6,026 nucleotides of DNA, taken from assembly GCA_910587935.1 (NCBI GenBank), contig CAJUNP010000062.1, positions 1-6,026 of the forward strand. Reading direction: 5' to 3'. The stretch is from an uncultured Lachnospiraceae bacterium (lineage in GTDB: Bacteria; Bacillota; Clostridia; Lachnospirales; Lachnospiraceae). Position 1 is the stretch's first letter. Each line of letters opens with the position of its first letter. The notes beneath the pieces were generated by a model that saw nothing but the letters and a program-made list of their open reading frames with translations, searched no databases and had not been told where the DNA came from. A program made the translations under genes and the position numbers. Positions 1-5,451 of the stretch are shown here, in pieces.

Positions 1-21
1 TTCAGTTGTCAATCTTCGGTT

Positions 22-44
22 GGAATCTCATTCATTGAGATTCC
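22..44. repeat. Perfect 9-bp inverted repeat upstream of the ecf operon
   Basis: GGAATCTCA (22-30) and TGAGATTCC (36-44) are exact reverse complements separated by a 5-nt loop, so RNA from either strand could form a 9-bp hairpin. No T-tract follows on either strand, so it is not an obvious intrinsic terminator. A second weaker hairpin, ATGCAA/TTGCAT (61-66 / 73-78), lies just downstream. The rest of 1-120 is AT-rich and shows no start codon with a ribosome binding site. The role is unknown: it may be part of the 3' region of an upstream unit that lies outside the window. Confidence 0.5.
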
Positions 45-124
45 GAGAAGTTATTGAGATATGCAAGTTTTATTGCATTTCCTATTTACTATTATGCCAC
101 AGTAAGACAAACAAAACAACTTTA

Positions 125-153
125 TTGTAATTCTCCTCTATATCTGGTAAAAT
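125..153 (+). promoter_or_regulatory. Probable sigma-A promoter of the ecfA1-ecfA2-ecfT-truA operon
   Basis: TTGTAA (125-130) is followed after exactly 17 bp by TAAAAT (148-153), with an extended -10 TGG immediately before it (145-147). Transcription would start near 160, leaving a leader of about 43 nt before the ecfA1 start. The spacing and the TGn element make this the best promoter match in the upstream region. Confidence 0.6.
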
Positions 154-202
154 AAGAATCGGTGCAATTGTAAACCAAAAGTGAAAAAGGGGTAACATCT
201 AC

Positions 203-1048
203 ATGAGTATTATTAAGACAAAAAATTTGGTGTTTGAGTACATCAGACGAGACGAAGAGGGTAATGTGGAAGGCATAACCCGGGCGGTAGACGAAGTAAA
301 TCTGGATATCAGACAAGGCGATTTTATTGCCATTCTCGGACATAATGGTTCCGGGAAGTCTACCCTTGCAAAGCATATGAACGCCATTTTGTACCCTACG
401 GACGGTACCGTATGGGTAGATGGCAAAAACACACAGGATGCGGACGAACTATGGAATATCAGGCAGGAGGCCGGTATGGTTTTCCAGAACCCGGACAACC
501 AGATAATCGGACAGGTTGTGGAAGAGGACGTGGGATTTGGTCCGGAGAATATGGGCGTCCCTACCAAAGAAATCTGGGAGCGTGTGGAGGAGAGCCTGCG
601 GGCTGTCGGAATGTATAAGTACCGGAAATACTCTCCCAATAAACTTTCCGGCGGGCAAAAGCAGCGTGTCTCCATAGCGGGCGTGCTGGCGATGCATCCC
701 AAATGCATTATTCTGGACGAGCCTACCGCCATGCTTGACCCTAACGGGCGCAGAGAAGTAATCCGTGCGGTAAGAGGCTTGAATCAGGTGGAAGGCGTTA
801 CCGTGATTCTTATTACCCATTATATGGAGGAAATTATTCACGCGGACAAGGTTTTTGTAATGGATCAGGGAAAAATAGCCATGGAGGGCACTCCCAGGGA
901 AATATTTTCAAAGGTGGAAGAGTTAAAGGAACTGCGTCTTGACGTGCCGCAGGTGACGCTGCTTGCATACGAGTTAAAGAAAAAGGGAATTATGCTGCCG
1001 GATGGAATTCTTACGGCGGAGGAATTGCTGCAGGCGCTGGAGCTTTAA
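203..1048 (+). CDS. ecfA1: Energy-coupling factor transporter ATPase EcfA1
   Basis: This is one of the two ATP-hydrolysing subunits of an ECF importer, which powers uptake of vitamins or metal ions at the inner face of the membrane. The 281-aa product has the full ABC ATPase motif set: Walker A GHNGSGKST (46-54), Q-loop Gln95 in VFQNPDNQ, signature LSGGQKQR (148-155), Walker B CIILDEPT (168-175) with catalytic Glu173, the D-loop LDP and switch His206. The tail after about residue 230 (GTPREIF and beyond) is the C-terminal extension typical of EcfA proteins. The VFQNPDNQ Q-loop and first position in the operon fit EcfA1 rather than EcfA2. The ATG follows AAAAAGGGG with a slightly long 10-nt gap. 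An older name would be CbiO, but nothing here points to cobalt specificity. No S component is adjacent, so the substrate cannot be told. Confidence 0.95.
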   Translation: MSIIKTKNLVFEYIRRDEEGNVEGITRAVDEVNLDIRQGDFIAILGHNGSGKSTLAKHMNAILYPTDGTVWVDGKNTQDADELWNIRQEAGMVFQNPDNQIIGQVVEEDVGFGPENMGVPTKEIWERVEESLRAVGMYKYRKYSPNKLSGGQKQRVSIAGVLAMHPKCIILDEPTAMLDPNGRREVIRAVRGLNQVEGVTVILITHYMEEIIHADKVFVMDQGKIAMEGTPREIFSKVEELKELRLDVPQVTLLAYELKKKGIMLPDGILTAEELLQALEL

Positions 1049-1089
1049 TTTCAGAGCAAAATAAAATGACAATAAAAAGGGGAAAAGAA

Positions 1090-1947
1090 ATGTCGTTAAT
1101 TTTAGATCACGTATCTTATACATATGAAGCGGAAACGAGCATGGAGATAAAAGCTCTAAATGATATTAATCTGGTAATACCGGACGGACAGTTTATCGGA
1201 TTGATCGGACATACCGGTTCCGGCAAATCGACGCTGGTACAGCATTTGAACGGCCTTGTCCGTGCGACAGAAGGAGCCGTGTATTATAATGGAGCGGATA
1301 TAGACGATTCGGATTATAATAAAAGGGAACTGCGCAGCAAAGTGGGGCTTGTTTTTCAGTATCCGGAGCACCAGTTGTTTGAAGCGGATGTTTTTTCGGA
1401 CGTATGTTTTGGTCCCAAAAACCTGGGGCTGCCGGCAAAAGAAGTGGAGCTTCGGGCTTATGAAGCGCTGAAGCTTGTAGGACTTCCGGACGACTGCTTT
1501 TACCAGTCTCCGTTTGATCTGTCGGGAGGACAGAAGCGGAGGGCGGCTATTGCCGGAGTTCTGGCAATGAAGCCGGAGGTTCTGATTCTGGACGAACCTA
1601 CGGCGGGCCTTGATCCTAAGGGAAGAGATGAGATTCTGGGGCAGATTAAGAGACTGCGGGAGGAAACCGGTATCACCATTGTACTGGTGTCCCACAGTAT
1701 GGAAGATGTCGCCGAATATGTAGACAGAATTATTGTTATGAATCAGGGGAGAGTTATGTATGACGGAACGCCCCGCGAAGTGTTTAAAAATTATCGGGAG
1801 CTTGAGGAAGTCGGACTTGCGGCACCCCAGGTAACTTATATTATGCACCGGCTGCAGGAGAAAGGACTGTCTGTAGACGCCGATGTAACTACGATAAAGG
1901 AAGCCGTTACGCAGATCGGCATGGCGCTTAACGGAAAGAAAGGCTGA
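1090..1947 (+). CDS. ecfA2: Energy-coupling factor transporter ATPase EcfA2
   Basis: This is the second ATPase of the ECF module, forming a heterodimer with EcfA1. The 285-aa product shows Walker A GHTGSGKST (40-48), Q-loop Gln90 within VFQYPEHQLFE (a hallmark of EcfA2), signature LSGGQKRR (144-151), Walker B VLILDEPT (164-171) with Glu169, GLDP (173-176) and His202. Both nucleotide sites of the pair therefore appear intact. The frame is open from an ATG at 1066, but AAGGGG at 1077-1082 lies 7 nt before the ATG at 1090, and the protein from there (MSLILDHVSYTYE) begins as EcfA2 proteins usually do. The 1066 start would add eight residues (MTIKRGKE) encoded largely by the ribosome binding site. 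The gene lies 41 nt after ecfA1 and 13 nt before ecfT, so it is cotranscribed. Confidence 0.95.
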   Translation: MSLILDHVSYTYEAETSMEIKALNDINLVIPDGQFIGLIGHTGSGKSTLVQHLNGLVRATEGAVYYNGADIDDSDYNKRELRSKVGLVFQYPEHQLFEADVFSDVCFGPKNLGLPAKEVELRAYEALKLVGLPDDCFYQSPFDLSGGQKRRAAIAGVLAMKPEVLILDEPTAGLDPKGRDEILGQIKRLREETGITIVLVSHSMEDVAEYVDRIIVMNQGRVMYDGTPREVFKNYRELEEVGLAAPQVTYIMHRLQEKGLSVDADVTTIKEAVTQIGMALNGKKG

Positions 1948-1960
1948 AGGTAAGTAAGCA

Positions 1961-2770
1961 ATGCTTAGAGATATTACACTGGGACAATACTATCAGACGG
2001 AATCTCCGATCCACAGACTGGACCCGAGGGTTAAGCTGGTAGGAACCATCGTTTTTATTATTTCCCTGTTTTGTATGAAAAATCTTCTGGGATATGTCTG
2101 CGCGGCAGTTTTTCTTGCCATGTGCATCCGTATTTCCAAAGTGCCTTTTAAGTTTATGACAAAGGGAATGAAATCCATTATCATGCTGCTTATGATTACC
2201 GTGGTGTTCAATTTGTTTTTAACGCCGGGAACGCCGCTGGTATCCTTTTGGAAGCTGACGATTACCCGGGAGGGGCTGAGGCTTGCGTCCTTTATGGCGA
2301 TCCGTCTGGTTATGCTGATTATCGGTTCTTCCGTTATGACCTTAACGACTACGCCGAATAACCTGACGGATGGCATGGAAAAGCTGCTGAATCCTCTCAA
2401 AAAGATAAAGGTGCCGGTTCATGAAGTGGCAATGATGATGTCCATCGCTTTAAGATTTATTCCGATTTTATTGGAAGAAACAGATAAAATCATGAAAGCC
2501 CAGATGGCCCGCGGTGCAGATTTTGAAAGCGGGAATCTGATAAAAAAGGCGAAGGCGCTGGTTCCTGTTCTTGTTCCTCTGTTTATCTCCGCATTCCGCC
2601 GGGCCAATGATCTGGCCATGGCAATGGAAGCGAGATGTTACCGCGGAGGGGAGCATCGTACAAAAATGAAGCCTTTGGTATATAAGAAAGCGGATTATAT
2701 TGCATACCTGATTTTGCTGTTCTATTTTGCCGGAGGTATATGCATCGGAAGGCTTACCTTTGGAATTTAA
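1961..2770 (+). CDS. ecfT: Energy-coupling factor transporter transmembrane protein EcfT
   Basis: This membrane scaffold links the EcfA1/EcfA2 ATPases to interchangeable substrate-binding S proteins. The 269-aa length is usual for the family. The conserved N-terminal LDPRVKL is at residues 20-26, followed by hydrophobic segments around 27-57, 70-88 and 105-130 and another near 245-265. The long, less hydrophobic middle holds the coupling helices. Two Ala-Arg-Gly-type coupling motifs that dock into the ATPase grooves are visible: ARG at 183-185 and the variant ARC at 224-226 in EARCYRGG. The ATG is preceded by GAAGG (1946-1950), which overlaps the ecfA2 stop, with a 10-nt gap. This gene completes the A1-A2-T module. 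In group II ECF systems it serves several S units encoded elsewhere, which fits the absence of an S gene here. Confidence 0.94.
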   Translation: MLRDITLGQYYQTESPIHRLDPRVKLVGTIVFIISLFCMKNLLGYVCAAVFLAMCIRISKVPFKFMTKGMKSIIMLLMITVVFNLFLTPGTPLVSFWKLTITREGLRLASFMAIRLVMLIIGSSVMTLTTTPNNLTDGMEKLLNPLKKIKVPVHEVAMMMSIALRFIPILLEETDKIMKAQMARGADFESGNLIKKAKALVPVLVPLFISAFRRANDLAMAMEARCYRGGEHRTKMKPLVYKKADYIAYLILLFYFAGGICIGRLTFGI

Positions 2771-2782
2771 TTTGGGATGATT

Positions 2783-3532
2783 ATGAAAAAAAGAGTGCTC
2801 ATGGTAGTGGCTTATGACGGTACCAATTATCACGGTTGGCAGCTTCAGTCAAACGGCGTTACCATAGAAGGTGAATTGAATAAGCATCTGACCTCTCTTT
2901 TGGGAGAAGATATCCGGGTAGCAGGCGCCAGCCGGACAGACGCCGGTGTACATGCCCTTGGGAATCTGGCCGTATTCGATACCGAAAGCCGGATTCCGGC
3001 AGACAAAATTTCTTATGCGTTAAATCAGCGGCTGCCAGAAGATATTCGGATACAAAGATCCATGGAAGTGGAACCTGATTTTCATCCGAGAAAAAGAGCC
3101 ATGAAAAAGACCTATGAGTACAGGATTACCTGCGCGCCTTTTCCGATTCCGACAAAACGGTTATATTCTTATTACACATACCGTCGGCCGGATCTTAACG
3201 CTATGAAAAAAGCAGCCGGATATTTTGTCGGCAAACATGATTTTAAAAGCTTTTGTTCGGCAGGGAACCAGACAGATACCACGGTGCGGGAAATCTATGC
3301 TTTGGAGGTATCCCAGGAAGGCGCCGACATCGTGATCCGGATACAGGGCGGCGGCTTTCTGTACAATATGGTCAGGATTATTGCAGGAACGCTTCTCGAC
3401 GTGGGAACGGGAAGAAAAAAGGCGGAAGAGATTCCCTGTATAATACACTCCTTAAGAAGAGAAAATGCGGGTCCCACCGCACCGGCCCACGGACTTACAT
3501 TGATTGGTTATAATCTGGACGATATCCTTTAA
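2783..3532 (+). CDS. truA: tRNA pseudouridine(38-40) synthase TruA
   Basis: TruA converts uridine to pseudouridine at positions 38, 39 and 40 of the anticodon arm of many tRNAs, in the cytoplasm. The 249-aa product begins with the family pattern YDGTNYHGWQ. The catalytic aspartate is Asp53 in SRTDAGVHA (50-58). The C-terminal half has GGGFLYNMVR (189-198) and GPTAPAHGL (230-238), both characteristic of TruA. An in-frame ATG two codons upstream (2777) is possible, but GGGA at 2774-2777 overlaps that codon and sits 5 nt before the ATG at 2783, so 2783 is preferred. The gene begins 12 nt after the ecfT stop, so it is the last gene of the ecf operon. No terminator hairpin is visible after its stop, so some transcripts may continue into rplM. 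The position between ecfT and rplM is the common Firmicutes arrangement. Confidence 0.95.
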   Translation: MKKRVLMVVAYDGTNYHGWQLQSNGVTIEGELNKHLTSLLGEDIRVAGASRTDAGVHALGNLAVFDTESRIPADKISYALNQRLPEDIRIQRSMEVEPDFHPRKRAMKKTYEYRITCAPFPIPTKRLYSYYTYRRPDLNAMKKAAGYFVGKHDFKSFCSAGNQTDTTVREIYALEVSQEGADIVIRIQGGGFLYNMVRIIAGTLLDVGTGRKKAEEIPCIIHSLRRENAGPTAPAHGLTLIGYNLDDIL

Positions 3533-3569
3533 ATCAGGCAAAAATCAAGGTAAATCGGGGAAAAGGGTA

Positions 3570-3598
3570 TTGACACGCCCGGTGACGTATAATATAAT
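3570..3598 (+). promoter_or_regulatory. Consensus sigma-A promoter of rplM-rpsI
   Basis: TTGACA (3570-3575) and TATAAT (3593-3598) both match the sigma-A consensus exactly and are separated by 17 bp. A second TATAAT at 3588-3593 would leave only 12 bp and is unlikely to be used with this -35. Transcription would begin near 3605, about 168 nt before the rplM start. This is the strongest promoter in the window, in keeping with a ribosomal protein operon. Confidence 0.9.
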
Positions 3599-3604
3599 AT
3601 ATGA

Positions 3605-3772
3605 CTGTGGCGGCAATTTAAATACTGAACCGAAGCCCCGGTAAAGTATGGGAATGCGGCCAGGTGACGTGTTCAGACAGCTTCAGGAATGTGGCCCGGA
3701 CATCTGCATGAGAGAACCTGAATGAACGATACTTTAGAGAGTCCTAAGACTTAGTTTTATGGAGGTAACATC
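3605..3772 (+). promoter_or_regulatory. Structured mRNA leader of rplM-rpsI, candidate ribosomal protein (L13-type) leader
   Basis: The long untranslated leader has several helices that nest when paired by eye. ACCG/CGGT (3629-3632 / 3639-3642) forms a small hairpin. TAAAGTAT (3642-3649) pairs exactly with ATACTTTA (3729-3736), sharing base 3642 with that hairpin, and closes a domain. Inside it, GTTCA (3671-3675) and TTCAGG (3682-3687) pair with the contiguous TGAAC (3723-3727) and CCTGAA (3717-3722), leaving a 6-nt bulge. ATGT/ACAT (3689-3692 / 3700-3703) caps it. ATGCGG (3654-3659) can also pair with CTGCAT (3704-3709) as an alternative or pseudoknot. An L13 leader family is known upstream of rplM in Firmicutes and is thought to mediate feedback by the ribosomal protein. 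Membership here is inferred from position and structure only. The rplM ribosome binding site GGAGG (3761-3765) lies outside these helices. Confidence 0.55.
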
Positions 3773-4201
3773 ATGAAAACATTTATGGCTAGCCCGGCTA
3801 CAATCGATAGAAAATGGTATGTAGTAGACGCTACAGACATGACTTTAGGCCGTTTGGCGTCTGAAGTTGCAAAAGTTCTGAGGGGTAAGAACAAACCGAT
3901 CTTTACGCCTCACATGGATACCGGTGATTATGTAATTGTTGTAAACGCTGAAAAGGTAAAAGTAACCGGTAAAAAATTAGATCAGAAAATTTATTACCAT
4001 CATTCCGATTACGTTGGCGGTATGAAAGAGACAACCTTAAAAGAGATGATGGCTAAAAAGCCTGAGAGAGTTGTAGAACTCGCAGTAAAAGGCATGCTTC
4101 CCAAAGGACCTTTAGGAAGACAGATGTACACCAAGCTTTACGTATATGCAGGACCTGAGCATAAACAAACCGCTCAGAAGCCTGAGGTACTGACATTTTA
4201 A
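3773..4201 (+). CDS. rplM: 50S ribosomal protein L13
   Basis: L13 is an early-assembling protein of the large ribosomal subunit that binds 23S rRNA. The 142-aa product has the usual bacterial length and conserved blocks: RKWYVVDATDMTLGRLAS (13-30), GDYVIVVNAEKVKVTG (51-66), the signature region AVKGMLPKGPLGR (104-116) and LYVYAGPEH (122-130). GGAGG at 3761-3765 gives an ideal 7-nt gap to the ATG. It is the first gene of a two-gene operon with rpsI, driven by its own promoter and preceded by the structured leader described above. Confidence 0.97.
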   Translation: MKTFMASPATIDRKWYVVDATDMTLGRLASEVAKVLRGKNKPIFTPHMDTGDYVIVVNAEKVKVTGKKLDQKIYYHHSDYVGGMKETTLKEMMAKKPERVVELAVKGMLPKGPLGRQMYTKLYVYAGPEHKQTAQKPEVLTF

Positions 4202-4225
4202 GGGAACCGGAAGGAGGAAATGAAA

Positions 4226-4624
4226 ATGGCTAAATCAACAGACAGATGCTACGGCACAGGAAGAAGAAAAAAATCGATTGCCAGAGTATATTTAATGCCC
4301 GGCAAAGGAAATATTACCATTAACAAGAGAAATATTGATGATTACTTTGGACTTGAAACTTTAAAGGTTATCGTTCGTCAGCCCTTAGCCGTTACCGAGA
4401 CGGTTGATAAGTTTGACGTACTTGTCAATGTACGCGGCGGCGGATTTACCGGCCAGGCAGGCGCAATCAGACATGGTATTGCAAGAGCCCTGCTTCAGGC
4501 AGACGATGAGTTCAGACCCATCCTGAAAAAAGCGGGATATCTGACCAGAGATCCTCGTATGAAAGAAAGAAAGAAATACGGCCTCAAAGCGGCCCGTCGC
4601 GCTCCGCAGTTCAGCAAGCGATAA
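4226..4624 (+). CDS. rpsI: 30S ribosomal protein S9
   Basis: S9 is a small-subunit protein whose C-terminal tail reaches toward the P-site tRNA in the ribosome. The 132-aa product has the conserved start block YGTGRRKKSIARV (9-21), GGGFTGQAGAIRHGIARAL (71-89) and the basic tail ending in APQFSKR, whose terminal SKR is diagnostic. An ATG at 4220 is in frame, but the strong AAGGAGG at 4211-4217 would be only 2 nt from it and is 8 nt from the ATG at 4226. The 4226 start (MAKSTDRCYG) is therefore chosen. The gene follows rplM after 24 nt and is followed directly by the operon terminator. The stop codon overlaps a small imperfect palindrome (AATTCGAGCGAATT, 4623-4636). Confidence 0.96.
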   Translation: MAKSTDRCYGTGRRKKSIARVYLMPGKGNITINKRNIDDYFGLETLKVIVRQPLAVTETVDKFDVLVNVRGGGFTGQAGAIRHGIARALLQADDEFRPILKKAGYLTRDPRMKERKKYGLKAARRAPQFSKR

Positions 4625-4651
4625 TTCGAGCGAATTTCAAAAGAACTTTAG

Positions 4652-4687
4652 AATCCCCGAAAACACACTGTTTTCGGGGATTTTCTT
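4652..4687 (+). terminator. Rho-independent terminator of rplM-rpsI
   Basis: AATCCCCGAAAAC (4652-4664) pairs perfectly over 13 bp with GTTTTCGGGGATT (4670-4682) around a 5-nt loop, and the hairpin runs into TTTTCTT (4681-4687). The A-run within the left arm also gives a short T-run on the other strand, so some termination of opposing transcripts is possible. It marks the boundary between the conserved housekeeping block and the accessory region to its right. Confidence 0.93.
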
Positions 4688-4736
4688 ATATTCTGAGTTT
4701 CTGTGAGACAGTATAAAATCACACAAAATTTTCACG

Positions 4737-4769
4737 GTAAGTAACAAGTAAGTAACAGGTAAGTGACAA
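4737..4769 (+). repeat. Three tandem 11-bp repeats (iteron-like)
   Basis: GTAAGTAACAA (4737-4747), GTAAGTAACAG (4748-4758) and GTAAGTGACAA (4759-4769) follow one another without a gap. Unit 2 differs from unit 1 at one position and unit 3 at one position. An 11-bp period is about one helical turn, so a protein could bind the same DNA face three times. They sit just upstream of the -35 of the ribbon-helix-helix gene, and that protein class often binds arrays of short repeats. A role as an operator, or as a remnant of a mobile-element control region, is inference. Confidence 0.8.
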
Positions 4770-4786
4770 ATGCAAAAATGTTTTTC

Positions 4787-4815
4787 TTGTGTCTTGCGCA
4801 AGACAGTGATATGAT
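4787..4815 (+). promoter_or_regulatory. Extended -10 promoter of the ribbon-helix-helix gene
   Basis: TTGTGT (4787-4792) and TATGAT (4810-4815) are separated by 17 bp, and TGA (4807-4809) supplies the extended -10 TGn. Transcription would start near 4822, about 22 nt before the GTG start at 4844. The spacer is almost filled by a perfect palindrome, which argues for repression at this promoter. Confidence 0.65.
4790..4805. promoter_or_regulatory. Perfect 16-bp palindromic operator candidate
   Basis: TGTCTTGCGCAAGACA equals its own reverse complement over all 16 bases. It overlaps the last three bases of the -35 hexamer and most of the -10/-35 spacer. A dimeric protein bound here would block RNA polymerase. 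The simplest candidate is the ribbon-helix-helix protein encoded directly downstream, but that pairing is inferred from position only. Confidence 0.6.
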
Positions 4816-4843
4816 ATCAGAAACGGGAAAAGGGGTGGTGTCA

Positions 4844-5251
4844 GTGAACCGGACGGAGTACAAAAACCAACATGCAAAAGAGCATTACGACCGAATTAAT
4901 TTTACATTACCAATAGGTGAAAAAGAGCGGATAAGACGGACGGCATCCGGACTAATGATGTCGGTCAATGAATATCTCTATGCACTGGTATGTGATGACC
5001 TTGCATCCGGCGAGAGTAAGTTCGGAAAGAAAAAGCAGGGATTCAGTGATGAGCAGCGTCGTATGTTGGAAAAGTGGCAAGTTCCGAAAAAGTATTATGA
5101 TATGATCGAGGACATGTCGTATTCAAAAGGCGAAGGATATTTCATATATCTGAAAGAGGGATATGTGAATGATGTGACGGGCAGCAGGAGCATCCATTGT
5201 GAAAAGACTTCCGAGGTTCGGCGGATAATTGGTAAGACACACAGGAAATAG
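4844..5251 (+). CDS. Ribbon-helix-helix-type DNA-binding protein with C-terminal domain of unknown function
   Basis: The 135-aa product from GTG 4844 is not a protein I can name. Residues 15-53 look like a ribbon-helix-helix (Arc/MetJ-type) fold: a short strand YDRINFTLP (15-23), a helix GEKERIRRTASGLM (25-38) and a second helix beginning SVNEYLYALVCDDL (40-53). Such proteins usually repress their own promoters or act in plasmid and conjugative-element control. A Lys-rich linker (59-65) leads to a second part (67-135) starting FSDEQRRMLEKWQVPKKYYDMIE and containing GYFIYLKEGYVNDVTG, which I do not recognise. The frame is open upstream to a GTG at 4763, but that codon lies inside the tandem repeats and before the promoter. 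AAAAGGGG (4828-4835) is 8 nt from GTG 4844; GTGs at 4835 and 4838 are less likely. It stands alone, between the rpsI terminator and the toxin-like locus. Confidence 0.7.
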   Translation: MNRTEYKNQHAKEHYDRINFTLPIGEKERIRRTASGLMMSVNEYLYALVCDDLASGESKFGKKKQGFSDEQRRMLEKWQVPKKYYDMIEDMSYSKGEGYFIYLKEGYVNDVTGSRSIHCEKTSEVRRIIGKTHRK

Positions 5252-5254
5252 AGA

Positions 5255-5283
5255 TTGAGGAATATAAGAAACTGTGATAAAAT
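5255..5283 (+). promoter_or_regulatory. Extended -10 promoter of the holin-like toxin gene
   Basis: TTGAGG (5255-5260) is followed after 17 bp by TAAAAT (5278-5283), with TGA (5275-5277) as the extended -10. Transcription would start near 5290, giving a 5' untranslated region of about 59 nt before the small hydrophobic peptide. It begins 4 nt after the stop codon of the preceding gene, so the peptide gene has its own transcription. Confidence 0.65.
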
Positions 5284-5336
5284 ACGACATGACAACCGTG
5301 TTGCAGGGTGGCGTTGACCTCTATTCCTGATAGAAT

Positions 5337-5345
5337 GGGGGTGAT
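5337..5345 (+). promoter_or_regulatory. Extended Shine-Dalgarno of the toxin gene
   Basis: GGGGGTGAT matches eight of the ten bases of the anti-Shine-Dalgarno partner AGGAGGTGAT when the preceding base is included, and its core lies about 7 nt before the ATG at 5349. GGGGTG (5338-5343) is also exactly complementary to CACCCC (5461-5466), the left arm of the terminator in the 3' untranslated region, so the mRNA could hide its own ribosome binding site. Confidence 0.65.
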
Positions 5346-5348
5346 GCT

Positions 5349-5444
5349 ATGAAAAATCAGAATAATTTTGATTTTAAGGATTTGTTGACTTTTGGCATAT
5401 TCCTTTTAGCATTGCTTACATTTGTTTTTACATTTTGTAAGTAA
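5349..5444 (+). CDS. Small holin-like hydrophobic peptide, probable type I toxin
   Basis: This is a 31-aa peptide. A short polar N-terminus (MKNQNNFDFKD) is followed by one membrane-spanning stretch (LLTFGIFLLALLTFVFTF, 12-29) and ends in Cys-Lys. The pattern LTFGIFLLALLTF is what I recall from the putative holin-like toxin peptides (Hol-Tox, type I toxin-antitoxin) of Firmicutes, which damage the membrane when overproduced; family assignment is from memory. The gene has its own promoter, an extended Shine-Dalgarno, a terminator 8 nt after its stop, and an opposing promoter that would make an antisense RNA. This is the usual build of a type I module. If not a toxin, it would be a small membrane peptide of unknown role. 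Confidence 0.75.
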   Translation: MKNQNNFDFKDLLTFGIFLLALLTFVFTFCK

Positions 5445-5451
5445 ATCTACA

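Noticed and set aside
22..44. Inverted repeat as an intrinsic terminator
   Set aside because: The stem is good, but no T-rich run follows on either strand.
2..130. Open frame of 42 codons running in from the left edge and ending at TAA 128-130
   Set aside because: The translation is low in recognisable features, AT-rich, overlaps the promoter and inverted repeats, and does not look like the end of RplQ, the usual upstream gene.
199..732. Minus-strand open frame of 177 codons opposite ecfA1, and similar minus-strand frames opposite ecfA2, ecfT and truA
   Set aside because: They lie opposite well-conserved genes with full motif sets, lack ribosome binding sites and show no recognisable protein features.
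203..2770. Reading the three transporter genes as a cobalt-specific CbiOQ importer
   Set aside because: No cbiM or cbiN is adjacent, and the paired EcfA1/EcfA2 plus EcfT next to truA and ribosomal genes is the shared group II ECF module.
3533..3569. Terminator after truA
   Set aside because: No stem of useful length is visible between the truA stop and the rplM promoter.
4691..4719. Possible promoter with TAAAAT at 4714-4719
   Set aside because: The base 17 bp upstream (TTCTGA) is a poor -35 and no extended -10 is present; the promoter at 4787-4815 is better placed.
4763..4765. GTG at 4763 as the start of the ribbon-helix-helix gene
   Set aside because: It lies inside the third tandem repeat, has no ribosome binding site, and is upstream of the predicted promoter; GTG 4844 has AAAAGGGG at the right distance.
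4737..4769. CRISPR-like array
   Set aside because: The units are 11 bp and directly adjacent with no spacers.
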